36,852 nucleotides of DNA from an uncultured Succinivibrio sp. (GTDB lineage Bacteria; Pseudomonadota; Gammaproteobacteria; Enterobacterales; Succinivibrionaceae): positions 1 to 36,852 of the forward strand of contig CAAGLL010000085.1 in the NCBI GenBank assembly GCA_900770725.1, written 5' to 3'. Below, one piece after another: positions 1-8,700 of the stretch. Under the pieces are notes generated by a model. That model did not search any database. It was given only the letters and a program-made list of their open reading frames with translations, and was not told where the DNA came from. Made by a program: the position numbers and the translations under genes. The stretch's first letter is position 1. The number at the start of each line of letters is the position of its first letter.

Positions 1-401
1 AAACGCGCCTGTCTGCAAGCTGGGACTGGACATCAGCCTAAAAAGGCTACGCCAATTTTTTGGAAAAACAGCCAGGGATCCTGCCGGAAAATTTTCATTT
101 GAAACCTAAAGAGCAGCCCAATCGCGGAGATCGAGGCTTAAGTTGGAGTGCATGGTTTTTTTATTTAGAATCAGAATCTTCGGCTTGTGGCTTGTGGCGG
201 AATTTTATATTCCGGCTCTATTATCCAAAAGATGGAACATCTGCATTTGTGACGGAGGCGGGAATAAATCCAGCAATGTGGATCTGCGCGGGCTTTTTTT
301 AGGCAGTTCCGAGGCGAGGGAGGGGCGAGCAGGGGAAGGGAAGCGGGCCTTGAAAAAAAGGCCCGCGCGAGTGCGGGCCAGAGGCTCAACAAACTTTCAA
401 A
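1..401. other. Gene-free AT-rich stretch
   Basis: I see no credible gene here. Base composition is clearly more AT-rich than the coding DNA around it. Visible structure includes a short hairpin AGCCTaaaaAGGCT (35-48) followed by a T-run (55-61), which could be the terminator of a plus-strand gene lying off the window; a tandem CTTGTGG CTTGTGG around 184-197; and a dyad CGGAAT-ttata-ATTCCG at 198-214 in very AT-rich sequence. Short open frames exist but lack a convincing ribosome binding site and do not resemble any protein I know. Confidence 0.55.
353..379 (-). terminator. Rho-independent terminator of phoA
   Basis: Read on the minus strand this is a perfect 7-bp stem GGCCCGC/GCGGGCC with a 6-nt loop, followed at once by seven T residues. 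It starts about 20 bases after the phoA stop codon, so it should end the phoA transcript. Confidence 0.85.
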
Positions 402-1826
402 TCAGAGGCCGAGCGCGTTCTTGATGGTGAAGAACATGTCGGACTGATCGGTGAGGCCCATGAAGTTGACCGAGGCGGGGCCGTAGGCGGCAACCCTGAG
501 CTGCGCGCCGGTGTGCTCGGAGTCATTGGGATCCTCGGAGTTGCCGTAGGAGACGCCCATCACAGTGCCGTCCTTGGTCTCGACGAGCTGGGTGAAGCCC
601 GGGGCCTTGGAGTCAGGGTAGATGATCTGGGTCGAGTGGGCGTGGTCGGCGGTCAGGATGACCAGGGTGTTGCCGTCCTGCTTGGCGAAGTCGAGGGCGA
701 CCTTGACGGCCTCGTCGAGATCCATGGTCTCGCCGAACTGGCCGCAAGGATTGTCCTTGTGGGCCTGCTTGTCGATGCAGGCGCCTTCAACCTGGAGCAG
801 GAAGCCGTTCTTGTTGGTCTTGAGCAGGTCGATGGCCTTCTTGGTCATGGCTGCGAGCTTGGGCTGCTTGTCGGTGCGGTCGGGGTTGGCCTTGCACTGG
901 ACGGCAGGCTGCTCGAGGTTGCCGTGGAGGGTGGCCTGCGGGCCGGTGAGGTTGGTGGCGAAGTTGCCGTCGGCGAACAGGCCGAGCAGCGGCTTCTTCT
1001 GGTCAGCGGCGGAGACCTTCTCGAGATCCTGCGCGGTGGTGACGATGTTGTAGCCGCGCTCCTTGGCCTGATCGAGCAGGGGCTTGCCGTCGTACTTGCC
1101 GCCAACGGCCTTCTCATTGAAGGTCTTCATGCCGCCGCCCAGGGTGACGTCAGGGCGCAGGGCGAGGAGCTGCTCGGTGATGGAGCCCAGGCCGCCCTTG
1201 GCCAGCTCCTCGCCCGGGCACTTCTCAGCGGTGGCCGAAGGGCCGTAGCACTTCCTGTGGGACACGTGTGCCAGCAGGGCGGCCGGGGTGGCGTCCTGGA
1301 TCTCGGCGGTGGAGACGTTGCCGGTGGCCAGGCCCTTCTTCTTGGCAAGCTCAAGGAGGTTGGCGTGCGGCTTGCCGTTGACATCGACGCCGATGGCGCC
1401 GTTGTAGGTCTTGACGCCGGTGGCCCACTCGGTGGCGGAGGCGGCCGAATCGGTCACGTAGGTAGGCTTGTGGCTCTTTTTGTCGAGCGAGTAGTGGGTG
1501 TACTGGCCGGCGATCGGCAGGGCGTCAATGCCGGGGAAGGCGCCGCTGGCGCCGCGGGCGTAGTTGCGGGCAGCGGTGATTTCGGAATCGCCCATGCCGT
1601 CGCCGATGAGCAGGATCACGTTCTTGGCGTGCTCCTTCGAGGCGAGCTTGAACTGGTCGGCGTACATATTTGCCATGTCGCCATGGATCCTGCGCGCACC
1701 GCCGTAGGTGGTGAGGTCGCCAGTGGCAGCGCGGTTGTAGATTTCAGACTCTGCGGAAATTGCGGACTGGGAGACGCCCAGGCTCGCGACAACAGCAGCT
1801 ATGGCGGTAACAGCAAATTTGTGCAT
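402..1826 (-). CDS. phoA: Alkaline phosphatase, periplasmic
   Basis: Hydrolyses phosphate monoesters in the periplasm to release phosphate, normally induced by phosphate starvation. The 474-residue product begins with a Sec signal peptide (MHKFAVTAIAAVV, cleavage near SAISA). The nucleophile motif TDSAASATEW, the metal-site segments LLIGDGMGDSE, TADHAHSTQI and EHTGAQLRVA, and the block DKQAHKDNPCGQFGETMDLDEAV-like all align well with E. coli PhoA, including the conserved cysteines (RKCYGPSA, EKCPG). The E. coli residue D330 (DKQDH) is alanine here (DKQAH), while the zinc ligands D and H on either side are kept. I chose the ATG at 1826 because GGAG lies about eight bases upstream and the signal peptide starts there; the ATG nine codons upstream lacks both. 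Single gene with its own terminator. Confidence 0.95.
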   Translation of the reverse strand: MHKFAVTAIAAVVASLGVSQSAISAESEIYNRAATGDLTTYGGARRIHGDMANMYADQFKLASKEHAKNVILLIGDGMGDSEITAARNYARGASGAFPGIDALPIAGQYTHYSLDKKSHKPTYVTDSAASATEWATGVKTYNGAIGVDVNGKPHANLLELAKKKGLATGNVSTAEIQDATPAALLAHVSHRKCYGPSATAEKCPGEELAKGGLGSITEQLLALRPDVTLGGGMKTFNEKAVGGKYDGKPLLDQAKERGYNIVTTAQDLEKVSAADQKKPLLGLFADGNFATNLTGPQATLHGNLEQPAVQCKANPDRTDKQPKLAAMTKKAIDLLKTNKNGFLLQVEGACIDKQAHKDNPCGQFGETMDLDEAVKVALDFAKQDGNTLVILTADHAHSTQIIYPDSKAPGFTQLVETKDGTVMGVSYGNSEDPNDSEHTGAQLRVAAYGPASVNFMGLTDQSDMFFTIKNALGL

Positions 1827-1891
1827 TTTTAAACTCCGAAAGATGTATTCCAAATTGCAGAAGAGATCTTATGGGGAGTCTGTAAAACGAC

Positions 1892-1920
1892 AAATCACAA
1901 AGAGTTAAGGAAAAGTAAAG
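1892..1920 (-). promoter_or_regulatory. Possible PhoB box upstream of phoA
   Basis: On the minus strand three 7-mers, CTTTACT, CTTAACT and GTGATTT, occur at an 11-bp period with 4-bp spacers. That is the geometry of PhoB boxes (CTGTCAT-N4-CTGTCAT), and the position about 70-90 bases upstream of the phoA start fits. The match to the consensus letters is only partial (four and three of seven in the first two copies), so this is a tentative call supported mainly by spacing and by the identity of the gene. Confidence 0.3.
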
Positions 1921-1950
1921 TCGAGGCGGGAGCGCAGCTTAGGCAAAAGG

Positions 1951-1980
1951 AAGGCCGCCTCCGCAAGGCGGGGCGGCCTT
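1951..1980 (-). terminator. Terminator of the NSS transporter gene
   Basis: A 9-bp perfect stem AAGGCCGCC/GGCGGCCTT encloses a smaller nested stem. On the minus strand it is followed by CCTTTT. It starts about 20 bases beyond the transporter stop codon, in the gap before phoA. Confidence 0.7.
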
Positions 1981-1999
1981 CTTCAAGCCTCAAGAAGGC

Positions 2000-3385
2000 T
2001 TATGCGAAGAAGATGCCTGCGACCATGATGACCACGAGCAGCACAGGGCAGACGTAGCGCAGCATGACCATCAGCGGCACCAGGAACTTGAACTTCACCA
2101 GGCCGTGGGAGGTGAGCTCGACCCACTTCTGGCGGGTGGTCAGCTTCCAGCCGGCGAAGATCGCGACCAGCAGGCCCGAGATCGGGAGCATGTACTTGGT
2201 GGTGACGTCATCGAAGAGGTCGAACAGGCACATGCCGGAGATCTTGAAGCCGTTCCAGACGCCCATCGAGAGCGAGCAGCAGATGCCCAGCAGGATGATG
2301 AGGGCGGTGACGATCCTCGCCGAGCGGTGGCGGGTGTAGCCGAAGGTCTCGGAGACCCAGGCGGTCACGACCTCATGCAGGAAGATGGTCGAGGTGAGGG
2401 TTGCGAACATCAAGAGCGCGAAGAACATCACCGGGATGAGCCACATCAGGAACGGGGTGTTGGCCAGTGCCGAGTCGAAGACGCTGGGCAGCGAGATGAA
2501 GACCAGCGATGCGCCGGCGGAAGGCTCGACGCCTGCGACCGAGAACACGGCCGGGAAGATGATCACGCCTGCGGCGATGGCGACCATGGTGTCCATGAAG
2601 GCGACCTGGCAGGCCGAGCGGCCGAGGTTGGCCTCGCGGTGGAAGTAGGAGGCGTAGGTCACAAGGCCCATGCCCAGGCTCAACGAGTAGAAGCACTGCG
2701 AGAGCGCGGCGAGCACGCCCTGGCCGGTGAGCTTGCTGAAGTCAGGCTTGAATATGAAGTCCAGGCCCTCGGAGGCGCCCGGCATCCTCAGCGCGAAGAT
2801 CACCAGCACGATGATGATGAGGAACAGGAGCGGCATCAGGATCTTCGAGGACGCCTCGATGCCCTTCCTCACGCCGCGGACCACGACGAAGTGCGTGATG
2901 CCGATGGTGATAAGCAGGCAGATGACCGGCTTCACCGGATCGGAGACGAACGAGGTGAAGTTGTCGACGAAGGCGTTGGCGTTGCCGGATGCGACCTGCT
3001 CTGAGAGCGTGACGAACGAGCCTGCCCCGGCATCAAAGAGGTAGTAGGCGACCCACCCTGCGACCACGTTGTAGTAGGAGAGGATGAGGAAGGCGATGAG
3101 GACCGTGAAGGGTCCGAGGAAGCGCCAGTTGGTGTTCGGGGCGAGGATCTTGTAGGCGCTGCCCACGTTGGCCCTGGCATGGCGGCCGATCATGAACTCG
3201 GCCATCATCAGCGGCAGTCCGAAGAGGATGACGCAGCCTACGTAGACGAGGATGAAGGCGCTGCCGCCATACTCGCCAGTGATGGTCGGGAACCTCCAGA
3301 TGTTGCCGAGGCCCACGGCAGAGCCTGCCGCGGCGAGCACGCCGCCAAGCTTCGTGCCGAAGCCTATCCTGCTTGAATCACTCAT
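2000..3385 (-). CDS. Sodium-dependent transporter, NSS (SNF) family
   Basis: A sodium-coupled symporter of the neurotransmitter:sodium symporter family, whose bacterial members (LeuT, TnaT, MhsT) import amino acids across the inner membrane. The 461-residue product has the diagnostic TM1 motif, GVLAAAGSAVGLGNIWRFP followed by GEYGGSAF, which carries Na+ and substrate ligands in LeuT, and the TM6 unwound segment FYSLSLGMGLVTYASYF. About 11-12 hydrophobic segments are visible. I chose the ATG at 3385 (MSDSSRIGFG) because GGAGA lies about seven bases upstream; an upstream ATG at 3418 has no such site. The substrate cannot be read from the sequence; an amino acid is likely. Monocistronic, with a strong -10 and two upstream dyads. 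Confidence 0.9.
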   Translation of the reverse strand: MSDSSRIGFGTKLGGVLAAAGSAVGLGNIWRFPTITGEYGGSAFILVYVGCVILFGLPLMMAEFMIGRHARANVGSAYKILAPNTNWRFLGPFTVLIAFLILSYYNVVAGWVAYYLFDAGAGSFVTLSEQVASGNANAFVDNFTSFVSDPVKPVICLLITIGITHFVVVRGVRKGIEASSKILMPLLFLIIIVLVIFALRMPGASEGLDFIFKPDFSKLTGQGVLAALSQCFYSLSLGMGLVTYASYFHREANLGRSACQVAFMDTMVAIAAGVIIFPAVFSVAGVEPSAGASLVFISLPSVFDSALANTPFLMWLIPVMFFALLMFATLTSTIFLHEVVTAWVSETFGYTRHRSARIVTALIILLGICCSLSMGVWNGFKISGMCLFDLFDDVTTKYMLPISGLLVAIFAGWKLTTRQKWVELTSHGLVKFKFLVPLMVMLRYVCPVLLVVIMVAGIFFA

Positions 3386-3449
3386 GTTTACTCTCCATCC
3401 GTACGAGAAGTGTTTCATTTTGGCCCGCGTTTTTCGGGCAATTGACGCA

Positions 3450-3502
3450 ATTATAGTGTGACAGCCGTCATTTTTTGAGGAAAATTTGTGACAATTGTCA
3501 CT
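3450..3502 (-). promoter_or_regulatory. Promoter with paired CRP-like dyads for the NSS transporter
   Basis: On the minus strand a perfect -10 hexamer TATAAT (3455-3450) predicts a start near 3443; no good -35 is visible. Two dyads TGAC-N4-GTCA sit at 3459-3470 and 3489-3500, exactly 30 bp apart. On the plus strand both also fit the CRP form TGTGA-N6-TCA(C/T)T, nine and eight of ten positions respectively. Their centres are about -21.5 and -51.5 from the predicted start, so the proximal copy overlaps the core promoter. This suggests control by CRP or another dimeric regulator, perhaps repression. Confidence 0.6.
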
Positions 3503-3570
3503 TGCCTGAGAATTGCACAGCCAAATGGAAACAAGGCGAGAGGCTTAGAGCAACCTTTTGAAAAGGCATG

Positions 3571-3603
3571 AAAAAGCCGGAACCCCATCCGGAGGCTCCG
3601 GCC
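3571..3603 (-). terminator. Terminator of fldA
   Basis: On the minus strand GGCCGGA and TTCCGGC form a stem around a short CCTCCGGATGGGG-type loop, followed by TTTTTC. It lies 20-50 bases downstream of the flavodoxin stop codon. Confidence 0.8.
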
Positions 3604-3622
3604 TTGCCGCCTGCGCCTTGCG

Positions 3623-4150
3623 TCAGGCTTTCGGACGCTCGGGCAGCCCGAGATCCTTCCTGATCATGTCGCACCATTTTGCAACGCGCCCGTCGGTGAG
3701 CTCAGGCTGGTTGTCCTCGTCGATTGCCAGCCCCACGAAGTGGTCGTGGTCCAGGAGCGGCAGCGGGCTTGTGAAGTCGTAGCCTTCGGTGGGCCAGAAG
3801 CCGATGAACTTCGCGCCGCGGTACTGGAAGGTCTCGTAGAGCATGCCCATGCCGTCTAAGAAGGTGTCGGGGTAGCCGACCTGATCGCCCGTCCCGAAGA
3901 GCGCGACGATCTTGCCGGTGAAGTCCATCTTCTCGAGCTTGGGCATGAAGGCGTCCCAGTCCTCCTGGAGCTCGCCTATGCTCCAGGTCGAGGTGCCGAT
4001 GATGAGCTTCTGGTAGTGCTCCATCTTGTCGCCGTCCTTGCTGATGTCGTAGACGTCAACCTTGTCGGCGCCGAGGTTCTTGGCGATCTTCTCTGAAACG
4101 CTTCTGGTGACACCAGTGTAGGTGCCGTAAAAAAGACCAATATCGTTCAT
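3623..4150 (-). CDS. fldA: Flavodoxin (long-chain type)
   Basis: A small FMN-binding electron carrier of the cytoplasm, which passes low-potential electrons to reductive enzymes such as activating enzymes of radical-SAM systems. The 175-residue length matches E. coli FldA (176). The phosphate loop GTYTGVTR is at residues 7-14 and the flavin-stacking loop TSTWSIGELQEDW near 52-64. FGTGDQVGYPDTF and the block DHDHFVGLAIDEDNQPELT are nearly those of FldA. I placed the start at ATG 4150, giving the normal flavodoxin N-terminus MNDIGLFYGTYTG; an upstream in-frame ATG would add 49 arginine- and proline-rich residues foreign to the family. The ribosome binding site is weak. The gene stands alone between a structured leader and its own terminator. 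Confidence 0.95.
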   Translation of the reverse strand: MNDIGLFYGTYTGVTRSVSEKIAKNLGADKVDVYDISKDGDKMEHYQKLIIGTSTWSIGELQEDWDAFMPKLEKMDFTGKIVALFGTGDQVGYPDTFLDGMGMLYETFQYRGAKFIGFWPTEGYDFTSPLPLLDHDHFVGLAIDEDNQPELTDGRVAKWCDMIRKDLGLPERPKA

Positions 4151-4270
4151 GGCAGCTAAATCCCAAGGGCCGGATGCATCGCCCGGCCCGATTCTCCCGG
4201 GGCGGGCGTTGCGCCCGTCCCTGCCCCGGCGCCATGCCGGGGCGTGCTTCGTATCCGGGAACCTATTATA
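4151..4270 (-). promoter_or_regulatory. fldA promoter and hairpin-rich 5' leader
   Basis: A perfect -10 TATAAT on the minus strand (4270-4265) predicts a start near 4258 and a leader of about 108 nt. No good -35 is visible. The leader contains three consecutive GC-rich hairpins: GCCCCGGC/GCCGGGGC (4223-4243), GGCGGGCG/CGCCCGTC (4201-4218) and GGGCCGG/CCGGCCC (4167-4189). None is followed by a T-run, so they are not terminators. The last ends 16 bases before the start codon, close enough to influence ribosome access. I recognise no known riboswitch. Confidence 0.55.
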
Positions 4271-4538
4271 GGAAAGCGCAAGTGGGCGCCCGTCCAAATG
4301 CTAACCTTTTTCAGGAAGGCGGCGTCCAAGGCGGTTGCGTCTGCCCTGCAATGCCAGTGCTCTTTTATAAAAACACGGGCAAACAAATAGATGCAATGTG
4401 GCTGCCCGAACATGCCTAAGGCTGGAGGGCATGCAAGGCATCGCATGATGAGAAAAAGGGCACAGCTTCCAAAAAGCATCGCGCACGGGGCGGAAAACTC
4501 ATCTAAGCTGTCTCGGACAACACTGCTTTGAGGTTCAA
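4271..4538. other. Intergenic gap between fldA and the next gene
   Basis: No gene is apparent. There is a possible TATAAA (around 4373) on the plus strand, but it lies about 160 bases from the next start and lacks a convincing -35. CATGCC and GGCATG form a short inverted repeat around 4409-4432. The last bases carry GAGG five bases before the ATG of the next gene. Confidence 0.4.
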
Positions 4539-5681
4539 ATGAGCGATTTTATAGTTGATGAAAGCCGTTTCATCCTGGACGACGACCAGTACGATTCGTC
4601 GTTCATCCCCGGGGGCTTCGTCCTCCCGGACGGCATCGTGTTTGGCGAGAAGACCGACGATGCCCCGTCGTGGCAGCGCTACTCAAGCGCCGACCGCCGC
4701 TTCGACCTGCTGGTGGTCCTGCCGGAACTTGCCGAGAAGTGGGCTGCGCAGAAGCTGCTGCCCCAGGAGGCGCTGCTCCCGGTAAGCCTCAACGGCCATG
4801 ACTACTACGTCTTGATCTCGCCTGCCTCGCTCAGGCTCAAGCGCGCCTCGCAGATCCGCTTCAAGGGCTCGGCGCGCTACGCGATGCAGTTCCTAAGCGC
4901 GATGATGCACACCCGCCAGATAGACACCGGCACTAGCCTGAGGGACGCCATCTACGTAGAGCTCTACGGAGTGATGCTGCCCTGCTACGGCCTGGTGCCG
5001 CCGGTGGCCGACCGCGCGCTCTTCCGCAACGCGCTGCGCGGGCGCAACGATCCTGAGGATCTGAGCATGCCTGATGCCGAGGCGGGCGGAGTCTCGTTCG
5101 AGTTTGCGCGCAAGGCGCTTGAGGAGCGGGGTTATGGCAAGCAGCAGGCCAGGCCCTTCTTCGTCAGCGGCGAGACCGCCGATTTCCCGGGCAGACCCAG
5201 CCTGCTCGTGACCGGCCCGCTGTGCCTGAGGCCGCAGTACCAGATCTACGACACGGCCTCCTCGAAGTACCTGCTAGTGCTCGAAAAGCTCTGGGCCGAG
5301 GCCTTGATGTCCACGCCGCTGTTGAGCTCGATGAGCCTCGATCCGATGGTGCTGGGCGGCAGGCAGGTCTACGCGCTCACGCTCTCAAAGCGCGCCGCGC
5401 TCGAGCCTTTGGACGACCGCCACTTCGGCCATGCGCTCCACAGCTTCATCGAGCTTGCCCAGGCCGTGAGGCGCACCCGCGCCGCGCTGCCCAAGGCCAG
5501 GCTCGAGGACGCGCTCTACGTCCAGGAGATCGGTGCGCTCCTGCCGGTGTCCTTCAGCGACGGCAAGAAGGGCGGGCGCGAGACCATGTCCGCAGTGCTC
5601 GCAGACGGGCCGTTTGCCCAGGGGCCGCTGCTTGACGATCTAAGGCGTGACGCCGAGCTCATCGCAGGATCCTGCGACTGA
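4539..5681 (+). CDS. Unrecognised cytoplasmic protein with an internal duplication
   Basis: I do not recognise this 380-residue protein. It has no signal peptide or membrane segment and begins with an acidic region (MSDFIVDESRFILDDDQYD). Two halves look related. Residues 43-150 and 232-339 share the same order of elements: PSWQRY/PQYQIY; RRFDLLVVLPELAEKW/SKYLLVLEKLWAEA; NGHDYYVL/GGRQVYAL; and DAIYVELYGVMLP/DALYVQEIGALLP, at an offset of 188-189 residues. That points to an ancient tandem duplication of a domain of about 110 residues. The start has GAGG five bases upstream. It has no operon partner: it faces acrB across a shared terminator. A faint resemblance to SapC-type proteins came to mind, but I cannot support it. 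Confidence 0.8.
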   Translation: MSDFIVDESRFILDDDQYDSSFIPGGFVLPDGIVFGEKTDDAPSWQRYSSADRRFDLLVVLPELAEKWAAQKLLPQEALLPVSLNGHDYYVLISPASLRLKRASQIRFKGSARYAMQFLSAMMHTRQIDTGTSLRDAIYVELYGVMLPCYGLVPPVADRALFRNALRGRNDPEDLSMPDAEAGGVSFEFARKALEERGYGKQQARPFFVSGETADFPGRPSLLVTGPLCLRPQYQIYDTASSKYLLVLEKLWAEALMSTPLLSSMSLDPMVLGGRQVYALTLSKRAALEPLDDRHFGHALHSFIELAQAVRRTRAALPKARLEDALYVQEIGALLPVSFSDGKKGGRETMSAVLADGPFAQGPLLDDLRRDAELIAGSCD

Positions 5682-5728
5682 GCACGCAGGGCGGGGGAGT
5701 GAGCCCCGCCAGTCAACCAGAAGGAAAA

Positions 5729-5758
5729 AAGAAGGGCGGATTTTCATCCGCCCTTCTT
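5729..5758. terminator. Bidirectional terminator between convergent genes
   Basis: A perfect 13-bp stem AAGAAGGGCGGAT/ATCCGCCCTTCTT with a 4-nt TTTC loop. It is preceded by an A-run on the plus strand (T-run for minus-strand transcripts) and sits between the ends of the 380-residue protein gene and acrB, so it can serve both. Confidence 0.85.
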
Positions 5759-5775
5759 GTTGGCTTTCACCTATG

Positions 5776-8700
5776 TCAGAGGTCGTCCTCGGTGATCGCC
5801 TTCATGTTCTCCTCGCGCTTGCGGTTGACCTTCTCTGCAAGCTTCTGCTTCTCCTCAGGCGGCACGTACTTGGTGAAGTAGCGCATCACCAGCACGAAGA
5901 ACACCGGCACGAAGAAGATGGCGAAGAAGGTGGCCGTGAGCATGCCACCGATCACCGACACGCCGATCTCGTTTCGGCCGGCGGCGCCGGCGCCGGTGGA
6001 GATCGCCAGCGGCAGCACGCCCAGGATGAAGGCCATCGAGGTCATCAGGATCGGGCGGAAGCGGATGCGCGCGGCGTTGACCACGGCTTCCGTGAGCCTC
6101 TGGCCCTCGTCGTACAGGCTCTTGGCGAACTCGACGATCAGAATGGCATTCTTGGCCGAGAGGCCGACGGTCGTCAGCAGGCCGACCTGGAAGTAAACGT
6201 CATTGCGCAGCGCGGTCGGCACCGGCAGGGCGTTGGTCAGCAAGGTCGCGCCGACGGCGCCGATGATGCCCAGCGGCACCACCAGGATGACGGCGAACGG
6301 GATCGACCAGCTCTCATACAGGGCGGCCAGCGAGAGGAACACGACCAGCAGCGATATGGCGTACAGCAGCGGGGCCTGGTTTCCTGACAGCTGCTCCTGG
6401 TAGGAGATGCCGGTCCAGGAGATGCCGTAGCCTGCAGGCAGGACCTTGTCGGCGATCCTCTTCATCTCGGCCATGGCCTGGCCGGTGGAGATGCCGGGGG
6501 CCGGGCCGCCCTGGATTTCCATCGCGGAGACGCCGTTGTAGCGCTCAAGGCGCGGCGAGCCGTAGGTCCAGGAGGTCTTGGCGAAGGCCGAGAACGGGAC
6601 CATCTCGCCCTTGTTGTTCTTCACGTACCACTTCTTGAGGTCGTCCTCGGTCATGCGCGAGGGCGCGTCGCCCTGGACGTAGACCTTCTTGACCTTGTTG
6701 CGGTCCATGAAGTTGTCGACGTAGGCAGAGCCCCAGGCGGTGGACAGCGTGGTGTTGATGTCGCTCACGGTGAGCCCAAGCGCCATGGCCTTCTCATAGT
6801 CGAGGTCGAGGTGCAGCTGCGGGGTGTCGTCCTGGCCGTTGGCGCGGACCTGGACGAGCAGCGGCGACTGCTGGGCGGCGTAGATGAGGTCGTTCCTGAC
6901 CTTGGTCAGGGCCTCGTGGCCGTTGCCGGCGTTGTCCATCAGGAACATGTCGAAGCCGGACGCGGTGCCCAGCTCAGGGATGGCCGGGATGTTGAATGCG
7001 AACACCAGGCCGTCGCGGATCCCCATGAGGGGCCCGATGGCGCGGGCTGCTATGGCATCGACGTGCTGGTCGGCGCGCTTTCTCAAGGACCAGTCCTTCA
7101 TCTGGATGAAGGCCATGGCGTTGTTCTGGCCCTGGCCTGCAAACGAGAAGCCGGTCACCGACTGGATGGCGTTGACGTTCTCCTTCTCGTTCTCCATGAA
7201 GTAGTTGTAGGCCTTGTCGACTGCAGTCTGGGTCTGGGCGATGGTCGAGCCTGCAGGCAGGTTGACCATGCACATCAGCACGCCCTGATCCTCGTTGGGC
7301 AGGAAGGCCGAGGGGATCTTGAGGAAGCCGAACACCAGAGCCGCGCAGATGGCCGCGTAGTAGACGAGGTAGCGGCCGACGTGCTTGACGACTGTGCCGA
7401 CCTTGTTGATGTAGGCCTCGCTCATGGCCTTGTAGAAGCGGTTCCACAGGCCCAGGAGCTTGGTGACCGGGGTCCAGATGAGGTCGAACTGGCCTTCGAG
7501 CAGCCTCATCACGCGGTTCTTGGGCTTCTCAGCCAGCTGCTTGGGCGTCTTGAGGATGGTCGCGCACAGCGCCGGGGTCAGGATGATGGCGATGAGCACC
7601 GACAGCACCATGGCCGACACGATGGTGATCGAGAACTGGCGGTAGATGACGCCGGTCGATCCGCCGAAGAAGGCCATCGGGATGAAAACGGCCGAGAGCA
7701 CCAGGGCGATGCCGACGAGGGCGCCGGTGATCTCGTCCATGGACTTCATGGTCGCCTGCTTAGGCGTGAGATCGGGCTCCTCGTGCAATATTCGCTCGAC
7801 GTTCTCGACGACGACGATGGCGTCATCGACCAGCAATCCGATGGCCAGCACCAGGCCGAACATCGTCAGCGTGTTGATGGAGAACCCGAAGGCCTTGATG
7901 ATCGCGAAGGTGCCCAGCAGCACCACCGGGACCGTGATCGACGGGATCAGGGTCGCGCGGAAGTTCTGCATGAACAGGTACATGATCACGATGACGAGGA
8001 TGATCGCCTCGAACAGGGTGTGGGCCACCTCGTTGATCGACACCTTGATGAAGTCGGTGGTGTCGTACGGGTAGATGAGCTGCATCCAGTCGGGGAAGTA
8101 GGGCTCGAGGGTGGCCATGATGGCCTTGACCTTGTTGGCCGTGTCGAGGGCGTTGGCGCCTGAGGACAGGCGGATTGCGATGCCCGACGCGTCGTGCCCG
8201 TTGTAGCGGCCGTTGTAGTTGTAGCTCTCGGAGCCCAGTTCGACCCTCGCGACGTCCTTGAGGTAGACCTTGGTGCCGTCGGTGTTGACGCGCAACAGGA
8301 TGTTCTGGAACTCGGAGACGCTCTCCAGGTGCTTCTGGCCGGTGATGGTGTAGGAGTACACCGTGCCAGGAACAGCCGGGGTGCCGCCTAATGAGCCGTA
8401 GGTCACCTGCGCGTTCTGCGCTTTTATGGCCGCATTGACCTCGGATGCGCTGATGCCGAGGTTGGCCAGCTTGTCAGGATCAAGCCAGACGCGCATGGCG
8501 TACTGGGCGCCGAACACGAACACCGAGCCCACGCCGTCAACGCGGGAGATCGGGTCCTTGACGTGGGCCTCGAGGTAGTCGGAAATGTCGACGTTGTGGT
8601 GGTACTGGTCCTTGGAATAGGCGCCGATGACCATCAGGAACGAGTCGGTGGACTTTGAAACGTCCACGCCGTTCTGCTGGACCGAGGTGGGCAGCTGCGA

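Noticed and set aside
60..302. Small open frames of 80 and 93 codons at the left edge
   Set aside because: No ribosome site, composition unlike the genes around, and no recognisable sequence.
513..1832. A 439-codon open frame antisense to phoA
   Set aside because: Same shadow effect. Its sequence is repetitive Gly/Val/Leu and the phoA strand encodes a clear enzyme.
4151..4258. An FMN riboswitch upstream of fldA
   Set aside because: The hairpins do not show the conserved multi-helix junction sequences of the RFN element that I know.
6811..8163. A 450-codon open frame antisense to acrB
   Set aside because: His/Asp/Gln-rich shadow of acrB, with no ribosome site or recognisable domain.
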